A DNA stretch of 64,000 nucleotides from Autumnicola psychrophila (GCF_031846645.1 NZ_JAVRHN010000016.1:1-64000); one strand, 5' to 3'; shown: positions 35,992 through 45,238, counted from the first letter of the stretch. Program-made: numbers and translations. Notes: generated by a model from the letters alone, not told the origin.

Positions 35992-37356
35992 TTATTCAAA
36001 TAAATGACTTACAACATCTTCAATTTTTGCTAATTTAATAATTTGGATATTATAATTATTCTTTGGAACCTTACTTTGTTTCGAAATTAAGATTTTTCCA
36101 AAACCTAGTTTTTCGGCTTCTGTTATTCTTTGTTCAATGCGGGTTACCGGCCGTATTTCTCCTGCCAGCCCTACTTCTGCAGCAAAACAGACATCTTTTT
36201 CCACAGGAATATCTTCATTGGAGGATAATATAGCTGCGACCACTGCAAGATCTATGGCAGGATCATCCACGGAAATTCCTCCGGTAATATTCAAGAATAC
36301 ATCTTTGGCACCCAGTTTAAATCCTGCACGTTTTTCCAGTACTGCAAGAATCATATTGAGTCTTTTGGCATTATAACCCGTATTAGAACGTTGGGGCGTT
36401 CCATAAACCGCGGTGCTCACCAGCGCCTGAATTTCTATCATTAAAGGCCGCATTCCCTCGAGAGTTGCGGCAATGGCGGTACCGCTAAGATCCTCGTCAT
36501 TTTTAGAAATAAGTATTTCCGATGGATTGCTTACTTCTCTTAGTCCGCTGCCCTGCATTTCATAAATACCTAGCTCGTGCGTAGAGCCAAACCGGTTTTT
36601 GTGAGCCCTTAAAATTCTGTATACGTGATTGCGATCACCTTCAAACTGAAGGACCGTATCTACCATATGCTCCAGTACTTTTGGACCGGCAATACTTCCT
36701 TCTTTGGTAATATGGCCAATTAAAATAACCGGAACTCCGCTCTCCTTGGCAAATTTTATAAGTTCAGCAGTGCATTCCCTGATCTGAGAAATACTACCCG
36801 GGGAACTTTCAATATAATCACTGTGAAGGGTTTGTATAGAGTCAATAATAACCACTTCAGGAGATATAGCTTCGATTTGCCGGAATATGTTCTGCGTTTT
36901 AGTCTCGGTAAGAATGTAGCAGTTGGCAGGATTTGGATCTATACGTTCTGCCCGCATTTTAATTTGCTGCTGACTTTCTTCTCCGGAAACGTATAACACT
37001 TTATACTTCAACTGAAGTGATATTTGCAATAAGAGCGTACTCTTTCCAATCCCGGGTTCGCCTCCTAAAAGTGTAAGTGATCCGGGAACAAGACCTCCGC
37101 CCAATACCCGGTCCAGCTCATTATTACCCGTTTTCCACCTGTTTTGAGGAGCATTTTCTATTTCGGCAATTTTCAAAGGCCTGGAAATTCTCTTTGCCTC
37201 CTTTGAAGCAGGGGATTTCCAGTCTTTAGGATCGGGTTTCTGAACAACTTCTTCTACAATCGTGTTCCATTCGTTGCACGCGGTACATCTGCCCTGCCAC
37301 TTAGAATATTGTGCTCCACAATTCTGGCAATAGAATGTGGTCTTTACTTTTGCCAT
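35992..37356 (-). CDS. radA: DNA repair protein RadA (Sms)
   Basis: Branch-migration helicase acting with RecA in recombination. The 454 residues contain a four-Cys zinc finger (Cys-10, 13, 24, 27), Walker A GGEPGIGKSTLLLQ at 98-111, the RadA-specific KNRFG motif at 253-257, and a Lon-protease-like C-terminal domain (about 270-454, with FLNITGGISVDDPAIDLAVVAAI). It lies 20 bp behind the esterase-like gene. Confidence 0.95.
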   Translation of the reverse strand: MAKVKTTFYCQNCGAQYSKWQGRCTACNEWNTIVEEVVQKPDPKDWKSPASKEAKRISRPLKIAEIENAPQNRWKTGNNELDRVLGGGLVPGSLTLLGGEPGIGKSTLLLQISLQLKYKVLYVSGEESQQQIKMRAERIDPNPANCYILTETKTQNIFRQIEAISPEVVIIDSIQTLHSDYIESSPGSISQIRECTAELIKFAKESGVPVILIGHITKEGSIAGPKVLEHMVDTVLQFEGDRNHVYRILRAHKNRFGSTHELGIYEMQGSGLREVSNPSEILISKNDEDLSGTAIAATLEGMRPLMIEIQALVSTAVYGTPQRSNTGYNAKRLNMILAVLEKRAGFKLGAKDVFLNITGGISVDDPAIDLAVVAAILSSNEDIPVEKDVCFAAEVGLAGEIRPVTRIEQRITEAEKLGFGKILISKQSKVPKNNYNIQIIKLAKIEDVVSHLFE

Positions 37357-37376
37357 TTATTTTTTATGATTTATTT

Positions 37377-38525
37377 CTAATAACCGAAATCTCTTTTAAT
37401 TGCATTAGCTTTTTCCAGCATAAAATCAACATCTAAAAAAGCAATTTTCTCCTGCCCATAAGAATTTTGATAAGCTTTCATTGCTTTCTTTGGATTACCG
37501 GTTTCTTCGTGATATCGTGCTTCAAAATAGGTGCTAAGCATTGTCTTCGGGAAATGATCGTTTGCAAGTTTGCTAAGTTCCTCATATTCATCCCATCTCC
37601 TGGTTTTCTCTATAGCCTGATGAATGGCAAGGAAATCGTTTAGCCTTATTCGTTTCTCAATTCCATAAAGATTGTAAATAGATTCATACTTTTCGATAAG
37701 GTATTCGGTTGGAGATACAGAAGTCTGTAGTAAAACTTCATTATACTCTTTTTGGGAAATAGGGCTGTAAACTTCAAACATACTTTCTATTGCAACAGGG
37801 ATAGCCCTTCCTACAAGGGAGTAATGACTGGCATTATCAAAATTATTAAAGGTGTAAGAAACCAGGTCATTATCAAGACCTATTAATTGATTGTCCAGAG
37901 CCAAAATATTTTCTTTTAACTGGCTGATGTCGTCGCTTCCTGTCGCTAAGTAATACCATTTTTTATTTTCGCTTCTGGATAGTGCATTCGTTATTCTTTT
38001 TGCCATTTCAGGGGCAAGATCAGGGCTAAGATTCACATATCCCTCAAAAATCTGTTCAGGTTTAAGTAAGTAGTAGTTCAGGAAATTCGCAGTAAGATCA
38101 TGGCCGACAATAATTTGAAAAGGTGCTGTCCTGTATTTTTGATCAACACTTTTTAAAAGCTCCATTCCCAGAAATTCAAAAAATTCAGCCCCTTTTTCTG
38201 AGGGTAGAAAACGCTGGTTGTCGTAATTCACGTCTTTATTTCGTGATTCGAACTGATTAATGCCCACCACAATCATTTCAGGAATATCTTCCCAATATGA
38301 ATAATAATCCACAATTCCAGCTACAGGTTCAAAAAGGTAATCACCATCCAGAACCATAACTACCGGATAATATTTCTCCTTGTTCTCCTCGTAATTGCGG
38401 GGTAGCTGAATTTTGATTTCACGCGTTTCCTTCAATTTTGCAGAGGAAACCGTTTCATAAATAATTTGTGCGGAACTGATCATGGGGCATATCAGTACCA
38501 CTAGCATAAGTAGTTTTTTCATCAT
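37377..38525 (-). CDS. Secreted esterase-fold (PF00756-like) protein with altered nucleophile
   Basis: A 382-residue exported protein (signal peptide ending SSAQ near 20). It has an alpha/beta-hydrolase of the esterase-D type: RNYEENKEKYYPVVMVLDGDYLF near 43-65, IVVGINQFESRNKD, then IIVGHDLTANFL at 138-149. The expected nucleophile in a GHSxxA/G elbow is Ser; here residue 143 is Asp (codon GAT on the minus strand). The His of NASHYSLV remains. A C-terminal TPR-like helical part follows (about 290-375). It is probably non-hydrolytic or uses another mechanism. It is part of the pan-radA operon. Confidence 0.75.
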   Translation of the reverse strand: MMKKLLMLVVLICPMISSAQIIYETVSSAKLKETREIKIQLPRNYEENKEKYYPVVMVLDGDYLFEPVAGIVDYYSYWEDIPEMIVVGINQFESRNKDVNYDNQRFLPSEKGAEFFEFLGMELLKSVDQKYRTAPFQIIVGHDLTANFLNYYLLKPEQIFEGYVNLSPDLAPEMAKRITNALSRSENKKWYYLATGSDDISQLKENILALDNQLIGLDNDLVSYTFNNFDNASHYSLVGRAIPVAIESMFEVYSPISQKEYNEVLLQTSVSPTEYLIEKYESIYNLYGIEKRIRLNDFLAIHQAIEKTRRWDEYEELSKLANDHFPKTMLSTYFEARYHEETGNPKKAMKAYQNSYGQEKIAFLDVDFMLEKANAIKRDFGY

Positions 38526-38559
38526 AGGTTAAAGATAGATTACAATGGCAAGATAAGTA

Positions 38560-39525
38560 TTATTTCTTTCGGTTTATAACCGGTAACAGAATGAAAGACA
38601 GGCCGCCAAAGATAAGTACCATCAAGGTCTGAGAGCCCCATAGGATCCAGCCAAAAGCTTCACCACTTTGTTTGCTTATTCCGTAAAGCATAAGAATAGC
38701 ACCAATTGCAACAGGATAAACTCCTATTCCCCCATTTGTCGCAGAAATGGCAAAAGAACCTACCACAAAAGCAGCCATTATTGCTCCTATACTTGCGCTG
38801 GCAGTTTCCGGTACGGTAAAAACGATCACGTAAAACATTAGCACATACATGGTCCAGATAAAGATAGTATGGAAGAGAAACTCCCATTTTTTCTTCATCT
38901 TCAGGATGCTTATCATTCCTTCCAGAAGACCTTTTGCTAACTTTTTCACTTTTAACGCAATTGACCACTGAGATCTTTTGATAAATTGTAAAACGAGAAT
39001 ACCTATGAATATTAAATTAATAAAAATCCCAATGCTTACCAGCGGATTTATATTATTGGCTTCAAAATAGGTGAGAAGGTTATCTGTTTGTAGTGCAATA
39101 GTAACAGCTACGATTAGTAAAAGGATGATCAAGTCTGCTATTCTTTCAGAAATAATAGTTCCAAAACCTTTTTCGAAAGGTACTTTTTCATAAGAAGAAA
39201 GAGTGACTGCACGTAAAACCTCACCAGATCGCGGTATACCAAAATTGGCGAGGTAACCTACCATAACAGCCATAAAACTGTTCGCGAGACGGGGAGAATA
39301 GCCTAAGGGTTCAAGAAGATATTTCCATCTATATGCTCTGGAAAGGTGGGACAAAGCCCCCAATACAATGGAGAGAAAAATCCAGAAAGGGTTTGCAGTT
39401 AAGACATTATCCAGCAATTCCTCGCGCTCCAGAGGAGTTGCACTTTGAAGAGAATACCAAATTAAAAAAATCCCCAGCGCCAGGGGGATTGTAATTTTTA
39501 ATAATTTGATAGTCTTTTTTTTCAA
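38560..39525 (-). CDS. Lysylphosphatidylglycerol synthetase-like / UPF0104 flippase-family membrane protein
   Basis: A 321-residue polytopic membrane protein with about eight helices, starting with a helix at residues 10-27. Typical segments are SHLSRAYRWKYLLEPLGY near 60, GYLANFGIPRSGEVLRAVTLS near 89-109 and ERIADLIILLLIVAV near 126. The last helices contain ATNGGIGVYPVAIGAI. The family includes the membrane part of MprF; the stand-alone form is generally unassigned and may move lipids. Its start lies 3 bp after the panD stop. Confidence 0.85.
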   Translation of the reverse strand: MKKKTIKLLKITIPLALGIFLIWYSLQSATPLEREELLDNVLTANPFWIFLSIVLGALSHLSRAYRWKYLLEPLGYSPRLANSFMAVMVGYLANFGIPRSGEVLRAVTLSSYEKVPFEKGFGTIISERIADLIILLLIVAVTIALQTDNLLTYFEANNINPLVSIGIFINLIFIGILVLQFIKRSQWSIALKVKKLAKGLLEGMISILKMKKKWEFLFHTIFIWTMYVLMFYVIVFTVPETASASIGAIMAAFVVGSFAISATNGGIGVYPVAIGAILMLYGISKQSGEAFGWILWGSQTLMVLIFGGLSFILLPVINRKK

Positions 39526-39528
39526 AAA

Positions 39529-39879
39529 TCAGGATAATAGATTGGTGTCTTCATTTGGAAATACAAGAGAAGGTTTAAAGTTTTTGGCTTCTTCAAAATC
39601 CATTATTGCATAAGCAATAAGGATAAGGACATCGCCTTTTGCCACTTTTCTTGCCGCAGCGCCATTAAGAGTTATTTCTCCGGAATTTCGTGGACCCGGA
39701 ATAACATAAGTCTCTAGCCTTTCGCCATTATTATTGTTAACGATTTGTACTTTTTCGCCTTCAATTATATTAGCGGCTTCCATAAGATCTTCATCTATAG
39801 TAATGCTTCCAATATAATTTAGATCGGCTCCGGTGACTTTAACCCGGTGAATTTTTGATTTTACTACGTGCACCTGCAT
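39529..39879 (-). CDS. panD: Aspartate 1-decarboxylase precursor
   Basis: Makes beta-alanine from L-aspartate for pantothenate synthesis, using a pyruvoyl group formed by self-cleavage. The 116 residues contain the cleavage site Gly-24/Ser-25 in NYIGSITID, the RVKVTGADL segment before it, and ITLNGAAARKVAKGDVLILIAYA. The ATG at 39879 is chosen; the in-frame TTG 6 bp earlier is less likely. panC ends 10 bp upstream. Confidence 0.95.
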   Translation of the reverse strand: MQVHVVKSKIHRVKVTGADLNYIGSITIDEDLMEAANIIEGEKVQIVNNNNGERLETYVIPGPRNSGEITLNGAAARKVAKGDVLILIAYAIMDFEEAKNFKPSLVFPNEDTNLLS

Positions 39880-39889
39880 TTTCAAAAAA

Positions 39890-40741
39890 TTAATTATTTA
39901 AAGGCATGTTGTCTATTAACCGAATATCATCAGCATATGCTGCAATAAAAGCTCTGTATTGTGCTCCTTCCTGTTTCCGGTTAACTCTTTTTAAGGTCTG
40001 TATATCTGCAATTTCAAAATACTCAAGCTTCAAAAAAGGATAATTCTGAAATTCATTTTTCACCCACTTTGTCACATAATCTGCACTTTTTGTGCCAAAG
40101 AGCTGCTTTGACTTTATCAGCGTGTCATATATAAAAGCCGCTTTTTCCCGGTGTAAACTGCTTAGTCGTTCGTTTCTGGAACTTCTTGCAAGTCCAGATT
40201 CTTCCCTTAAAATAGGACACCCTACAATCTCTACAGGTAGTTGGAGTAGTTCGGTTAATTTTCTTATAATCTGAAGTTGCTGAAAATCTTTCTCGCCAAA
40301 GAAAGCTTTATCGGGTTTAATAATTGTAAAAAATAGCTTAATTACCGTGCCCACTCCGTCAAAATGGCCGCTTCTGTATTTGCCTTCCATGACCTTCTCC
40401 AGACCTTGAAAATCAAAATGTTCAGAAGCCACCTTTTTGCCATATAGTTCATTGGCATTAGGAGCAAAAACAATGATATCATCCTGTGCTCGCTTTAACA
40501 ATTCCATATCCTGATCCAATGTCCTGGGATACTTTTCAAGATCATTAGGATTGTCAAATTGGGTAGGATTAACAAAGATGCTTACCACTACTCTGTCGCA
40601 CTCCTGCAAAGCCTGTTGTACAAGGGACAGGTGCCCTTCGTGGAGGGCTCCCATTGTAGGAACCAGACCAACAATTTCCCCTGCGGATTTATAGTCCAGA
40701 AGCGTGGCGATTAGCGGTTGTTTTTCTTTAAATATCTGCAC
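39890..40741 (-). CDS. panC: Pantothenate synthetase
   Basis: Joins pantoate and beta-alanine with ATP. The 283 residues show VPTMGALHEGHLSLV near 27-41 (HIGH-like nucleotidyltransferase motif), VSIFVNPTQFDNPNDLEKYPR near 52-72, FFGEKDFQQL and SSRNERLS (the KMSKS-like loop, about 186). The start is a GTG at 40741, preceded by a good promoter element. It is the first gene of a likely operon panC-panD-membrane protein-esterase-radA-M23 with gaps of 3-43 bp. Confidence 0.95.
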   Translation of the reverse strand: MQIFKEKQPLIATLLDYKSAGEIVGLVPTMGALHEGHLSLVQQALQECDRVVVSIFVNPTQFDNPNDLEKYPRTLDQDMELLKRAQDDIIVFAPNANELYGKKVASEHFDFQGLEKVMEGKYRSGHFDGVGTVIKLFFTIIKPDKAFFGEKDFQQLQIIRKLTELLQLPVEIVGCPILREESGLARSSRNERLSSLHREKAAFIYDTLIKSKQLFGTKSADYVTKWVKNEFQNYPFLKLEYFEIADIQTLKRVNRKQEGAQYRAFIAAYADDIRLIDNMPLNN

Positions 40742-40764
40742 TTTATTATAAAATTAACAGCGTG

Positions 40765-40772
40765 CAAACTTA
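40765..40772 (-). promoter_or_regulatory. Promoter -7 element of the panC operon
   Basis: Reads TAAGTTTG on the minus strand, an exact TAnnTTTG match. It lies 23 bp before the panC GTG, in the gap shared with the divergent gene. Confidence 0.6.
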
Positions 40773-40803
40773 ATATATTACTAGCAATCTGCATAAATTT
40801 TTG

Positions 40804-40811
40804 TAATTTTG
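40804..40811 (+). promoter_or_regulatory. Promoter -7 element of the glycogen-synthase-like/DUF4270/glmS operon
   Basis: TAATTTTG matches TAnnTTTG exactly. It gives a leader of roughly 35-40 bases before the ATG at 40852. Confidence 0.6.
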
Positions 40812-40851
40812 CGTGTTTTTTATTCGCAATCGCAATTAAAGCAAAGATTTT

Positions 40852-41664
40852 ATGAAAGATAAGAGAGTATTATACGTCTCCTCTGAAGTTATACCCTACC
40901 TGCCTGAAACAGACATTTCATCTACCTCTTTTGAAGCCGCTAAAATGGTTAATAACCAGGGTGGTCAAATTAGGATTTTCATGCCCAGGTTTGGGAATAT
41001 CAATGAAAGGCGTCATCAGTTACATGAAGTAATACGACTTTCAGGAATCAACCTGGTTATAAATGATTTGGATATGCCACTGATCATTAAAGTGGCATCC
41101 ATTCCCAAAGAGAGAATGCAGGTCTATTTTATAGATAATGAGGACTACTTTAAAAGAAAAGCAACGCTAACTGACGAAGAAGGAAATTTATTTGATGATA
41201 ATGATGAGCGGGCTATCTTTTTTGCAAAAGGTGTGATTGAAACGGTAAAAAAATTAAACTGGTCTCCAGACATAATTCATGTTCATGGATGGCTTGCTTC
41301 ACTTCTTCCTCTTTACCTCCGGAACTATTATGGGAACGAACCGCTTTTTAGTAATGCACGAATAGTTACTTCAGTATACAATCAAAGTTTCGATGAGACG
41401 TTAAGTACAGAGATGCAGGAGAAAGTTCTTTTTGATGGAATGGAAGATGAGGATGTAAAGCATTTGGCAGAACCAAATTATGTCAACCTCATAAAAACTG
41501 CTGTAGACAATTCTGACGCTATTATCTTAAGCGGGGATAATGTGCCAGATGAACTTAAAACTTATGTAAACAGATTAAACAAGCCTGTTCTTCCTTATAA
41601 AAACAGAGAGGAATTTACACAAGCTTACCAGGACTTTTATGCTGAAAAGGTTCTGAAACAGTAA
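40852..41664 (+). CDS. Glycogen/starch-synthase-like (GT5 N-terminal domain only) protein
   Basis: A 270-residue protein matching only the N-terminal Rossmann lobe of glycogen synthase (RVLYVSSEVIPYLPETD at the start, MPRFGNIN, VYFIDNEDYF, DDNDERAIFFAKGVIE, PDIIHVHGWLASLLPLYL near 141-158). The C-terminal GT-B lobe, about 200 residues, is missing. The N-terminal KTGGL motif that contacts ADP-glucose is replaced by ETDIS. It is therefore unlikely to make glycogen. No frameshift is seen; the frame ends cleanly and the next gene starts 10 bp on. I recall the same short protein beside DUF4270 and glmS in other Bacteroidota. Confidence 0.8.
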   Translation: MKDKRVLYVSSEVIPYLPETDISSTSFEAAKMVNNQGGQIRIFMPRFGNINERRHQLHEVIRLSGINLVINDLDMPLIIKVASIPKERMQVYFIDNEDYFKRKATLTDEEGNLFDDNDERAIFFAKGVIETVKKLNWSPDIIHVHGWLASLLPLYLRNYYGNEPLFSNARIVTSVYNQSFDETLSTEMQEKVLFDGMEDEDVKHLAEPNYVNLIKTAVDNSDAIILSGDNVPDELKTYVNRLNKPVLPYKNREEFTQAYQDFYAEKVLKQ

Positions 41665-41674
41665 AAATTTGCGA

Positions 41675-43234
41675 ATGAATTTTGATAGAATGACTTTAAA
41701 AATAGCAACTGCCTTTGTTGTTATTTTTTCTTTTGTAGCCTGCGATGAGGACTATACTGAAATCGGGGGTGAAGTAATCGGCAATCCAACAGATGTTGAT
41801 CTGCGTGAAATAGACGTTACCGCATGGTCGGAAAAGATAGAATCTGTTCAAACTAATAATTTACCAGCACATCTTCTAGGTGCATATAACCATCCTGTCT
41901 ATGGTTTGACTGAAGCAAGTATTTTGACTCAGGTCTCTCTTTCTGGTGGAAATCCGACTTTTGGTGGTGAGCCGGTATTGGACAGTGTGGTGCTTAAAAT
42001 GCCATTTTTCAGTACTCTTGTAGAAGGTAGTGAAGGTGGTGACGGAGAATATGAGCTGGATTCTATTTATGGAAATTCTCCTTTCAAAATTTCTGTTTTT
42101 GAATCTGGATATTACTTGAATGATCTGGATCCTGCAAGTAATTTTGAACAAAGACAGAAATATTATTCAGATCAGCAGGAATTATTTGAGGATTATATAA
42201 AGGGAGACACATTGTACAAAAATGACAATTATCGTCCTTCAGCTCAAAAAATAGTTTCTTATGAGCCTACTATTACTGGAGTGTCTGATACAGTGGTTTC
42301 TTCCCCTGCTTTGAGGGTGAAACTGCCGGTTGAATTTTTTCAGCAAAAAATACTTGATAAAGAGGGGGATTCTGAACTTGCGAATAATGATAATTTCAGA
42401 AATTATCTTCGGGGTCTTTTTATAAAAGCTGAAGCTGTCAATAACGACGGTAGTATTATGTTGCTTAATCTTGCACCTCAGGGTGGTGGTGGAATTACTC
42501 TTTATTATAAATACAACACTTCTAATGAAGGGACGGCGATGACAAGAGCAAGGCGAAGCTTTAGGCTTAATTTTGGCAATAATGTAGTAAATACTTTTGA
42601 GGGAGAATATCCAGATGAAGTGATTCAGGATATACAGAGTTCAGGGTCAGAAACCGGAGCCGAGAACCTATATTTAAAAGGAGGGGAAGGTAGTATGGCA
42701 ATTATCGAACTCTTTTCTAATGCTGCTGAACTTGAAGAATTAAAACAGAACAATTGGCTGGTAAATGAGGCAAATCTCAGTTTTTATGTTAATCAGGATT
42801 TGACTGACGGCGTAAATGAGCCGGAGCGGATTTATTTGTACGATCTGAATAACAACAGGACACTTTTGGATTATACTTACGATACAGGAACAGATCAGCT
42901 TGATCCTTTAAATTCTTTAACGAGTCATTCTTCACGTCTTCAAAGAGATGAAGAAGGTAACGGAGTAAGATATACAATGCGTATAACCCAGCATGTAAAT
43001 AATCTCCTTAATAAGGATTCTACCAATGTACGCCTGGGACTGGTAGTTACACCAAATATAAACATCACAGCAAACGCTGCGGTGGAAGGTTTTGAAAACG
43101 AAGACCCAAATATAAATAAAGTGCCATTAGCTTCAGTTTTGACTCCGCTTGGAACGATTCTACACGGAAATAGGTCTGAAGATGAAGAAAAGAGACTGAA
43201 ATTAAGAATTTATTATACTGAAACAAACGATTAA
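41675..43234 (+). CDS. DUF4270 family lipoprotein
   Basis: An envelope lipoprotein of 519 residues. The start is an ATG at 41675 (another at 41690 gives an even more typical signal peptide, MTLKIATAFVVIFSFVAC). The lipidated Cys is followed by DEDYTEIGGEVIG. Beta-rich repeats such as PVYGLTEASILTQVSLS near 72 and LDSVVLKMPFF, and the C-terminal KRLKLRIYYTE, fit the DUF4270 family. Function is unknown; the family is restricted to Bacteroidota as far as I know. glmS starts 6 bp after the stop. The gene contains a copy of the dispersed motif at 42218-42234. Confidence 0.85.
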   Translation: MNFDRMTLKIATAFVVIFSFVACDEDYTEIGGEVIGNPTDVDLREIDVTAWSEKIESVQTNNLPAHLLGAYNHPVYGLTEASILTQVSLSGGNPTFGGEPVLDSVVLKMPFFSTLVEGSEGGDGEYELDSIYGNSPFKISVFESGYYLNDLDPASNFEQRQKYYSDQQELFEDYIKGDTLYKNDNYRPSAQKIVSYEPTITGVSDTVVSSPALRVKLPVEFFQQKILDKEGDSELANNDNFRNYLRGLFIKAEAVNNDGSIMLLNLAPQGGGGITLYYKYNTSNEGTAMTRARRSFRLNFGNNVVNTFEGEYPDEVIQDIQSSGSETGAENLYLKGGEGSMAIIELFSNAAELEELKQNNWLVNEANLSFYVNQDLTDGVNEPERIYLYDLNNNRTLLDYTYDTGTDQLDPLNSLTSHSSRLQRDEEGNGVRYTMRITQHVNNLLNKDSTNVRLGLVVTPNINITANAAVEGFENEDPNINKVPLASVLTPLGTILHGNRSEDEEKRLKLRIYYTETND

Positions 43235-43240
43235 CAAATT

Positions 43241-45088
43241 ATGTGTGGAATTGTAGGTTATATTGGCCACCGGGATGCTTATCCCATAGTTTTAAAAGGA
43301 CTCCAGAGATTGGAGTACCGCGGGTATGATAGTGCAGGAATTGCTCTGTTTAATGAAGGAGAACTTAAACTTTGTAAAACAAAGGGAAAAGTTTCAGACC
43401 TTAAAGAGAAGATGGAAAATTCCCTGGAATTATCTGGAAATGTTGGTATTGGTCATACACGCTGGGCTACTCATGGCGAGCCAAATGATGTAAATTCCCA
43501 TCCTCATTATTCAAATTCCGGAGATCTTGTAATTATCCATAACGGAATTATAGAAAATTATGATTCCCTTAAAAAGGAACTCAAAACACGTGGCTATACA
43601 TTTAAAAGTGAGACAGATACCGAAGTTTTGGTTAATCTTATTGAAGATGTAAAACTAAAAGAAAATGTAAAGCTTGGAAAAGCTGTTCAAATTGCCTTAA
43701 ATCAAACTATTGGGGCTTATGCAATTGCAGTTTTTGACAAGAATAAACCAGATGAAATAGTCGTTGCGAGATTAGGTAGTCCTCTTGCGATAGGTGTTGG
43801 TGAGGACGAATTTTTTGTAGCGTCTGATGCTTCTCCTTTTATAGAATTTACAAATAATGCAATTTACCTGGAAGATGGTGAAATGGCTGTTGTTCGTCTT
43901 CATAAAGGAGTAAAAATAAGAAAAATTAAAGATGATGCGCTTGTAGATCCTTATGTTCATGAACTTCAGATGAACCTGGAACAAATAGAAAAAGGAGGGT
44001 ATGAGCATTTCATGTTGAAAGAGATTTATGAGCAGCCAAGCGCCATAAGTGATACTTATCGTGGCAGGATGTTGCCGGATAGAGGTATAATAAGGATGGC
44101 GGGTGTAGATGATAATATTGAACGTATAGCACATGCACGAAGAATCCTTATTGTAGCCTGCGGAACCTCCTGGCATGCAGGTCTTGTTGCAGAATATATA
44201 TTTGAAGACCTGGCGAGGATACCTGTGGAGGTGGAATATGCATCAGAATTTAGGTACAGAAATCCTATTATTTCCGAAAATGACGTGGTTATTGCTATTT
44301 CCCAGAGTGGGGAAACTGCAGATACTATGGCCGCAATAAAATTGGCGAAAGAAAAAGGAGCTTTTGTTTTTGGAGTTTGTAATGTTGTTGGATCTTCTAT
44401 TTCTCGCGAAACTCATGCAGGTGCTTATACCCATGCTGGTCCGGAAATTGGTGTGGCTTCAACAAAAGCCTTTACCACACAAATTACTGTTTTAACTTTA
44501 ATGGCCTTAAAGCTTGCGAAGCATAAAGGGACGATTTCAAATTCAGATTTCCGCTTTCATCTACAGGAACTGGAGAGAATTCCGGAGAAAGTAAAACAAG
44601 CACTGAATTCAGATGAGCATATTCGCGGTATTGCAGATATTTATAAAAATGCCACCAACTGTCTTTACCTGGGAAGAGGATTTAATTTTCCTGTAGCGTT
44701 AGAAGGAGCTTTAAAGCTTAAAGAGATATCGTATATTCATGCTGAAGGGTATCCTGCGGCAGAGATGAAGCACGGTCCTATTGCACTTATAGATGAGCAA
44801 ATGCCGGTTGTGGTAATTGCTACTAAAAAAGGACATTACGAAAAAGTAGTAAGTAATATCCAGGAGATCAAATCTCGAAAAGGAAAAATTATAGCTGTGG
44901 TTACAGATGGAGATATTGAAGTTCGCGAACTTGCAGATCACGTAATAGAAGTACCGGAGACTATGGAGTCGCTTACACCACTTCTTACAACAATTCCTTT
45001 GCAGTTGCTTTCTTACCACATAGCAGTAATGCTTGGAAAGAATGTAGATCAACCAAGGAATCTGGCTAAATCTGTTACTGTAGAGTAA
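43241..45088 (+). CDS. glmS: Glutamine--fructose-6-phosphate aminotransferase (isomerizing)
   Basis: Makes glucosamine-6-phosphate, the first step towards UDP-GlcNAc for peptidoglycan and lipopolysaccharide. The 615 residues begin MCGIVGYIG, so the catalytic Cys becomes N-terminal after Met removal. The glutaminase domain has GIGHTRWATHGEP near 73-85. Two SIS domains follow, with CGTSWHAGLVAEY (about 307), ISQSGETADT (about 354) and AEMKHGPIALID (about 507); the end is PRNLAKSVTVE. No glmS ribozyme-like leader is seen. It is third in the operon and is closed by a strong terminator. Confidence 0.97.
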   Translation: MCGIVGYIGHRDAYPIVLKGLQRLEYRGYDSAGIALFNEGELKLCKTKGKVSDLKEKMENSLELSGNVGIGHTRWATHGEPNDVNSHPHYSNSGDLVIIHNGIIENYDSLKKELKTRGYTFKSETDTEVLVNLIEDVKLKENVKLGKAVQIALNQTIGAYAIAVFDKNKPDEIVVARLGSPLAIGVGEDEFFVASDASPFIEFTNNAIYLEDGEMAVVRLHKGVKIRKIKDDALVDPYVHELQMNLEQIEKGGYEHFMLKEIYEQPSAISDTYRGRMLPDRGIIRMAGVDDNIERIAHARRILIVACGTSWHAGLVAEYIFEDLARIPVEVEYASEFRYRNPIISENDVVIAISQSGETADTMAAIKLAKEKGAFVFGVCNVVGSSISRETHAGAYTHAGPEIGVASTKAFTTQITVLTLMALKLAKHKGTISNSDFRFHLQELERIPEKVKQALNSDEHIRGIADIYKNATNCLYLGRGFNFPVALEGALKLKEISYIHAEGYPAAEMKHGPIALIDEQMPVVVIATKKGHYEKVVSNIQEIKSRKGKIIAVVTDGDIEVRELADHVIEVPETMESLTPLLTTIPLQLLSYHIAVMLGKNVDQPRNLAKSVTVE

Positions 45089-45109
45089 AAAATCTCAAAA
45101 ATTTTTAAT

Positions 45110-45144
45110 AAATCCGCTTCTGAAATTTCAGAAGCGGATTTTTG
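45110..45144. terminator. Strong palindromic terminator after glmS
   Basis: The 30 bp at 45111-45140 form a perfect palindrome (arm AATCCGCTTCTGAAA) followed by a T run. Because A residues precede it, it could act on both strands. Confidence 0.9.
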
Positions 45145-45238
45145 TTTTCTTATTCTTACGACAACTTTTTCATTTAGTAGTATACAAATGAGCTAAAAAA
45201 CTTCTTAATTGGGGTATATGAATTTATAAAGAAAAAAC

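Noticed and set aside
40852..41664. Glycogen synthase gene broken by a frameshift
   Set aside because: No continuation of the GT5 C-terminal lobe is found in any frame downstream; the next gene, DUF4270, starts 10 bp later.
43235..43240. glmS ribozyme upstream of glmS
   Set aside because: Only 6 bp separate the DUF4270 stop from the glmS ATG, leaving no room, and no ribozyme-like core was seen.
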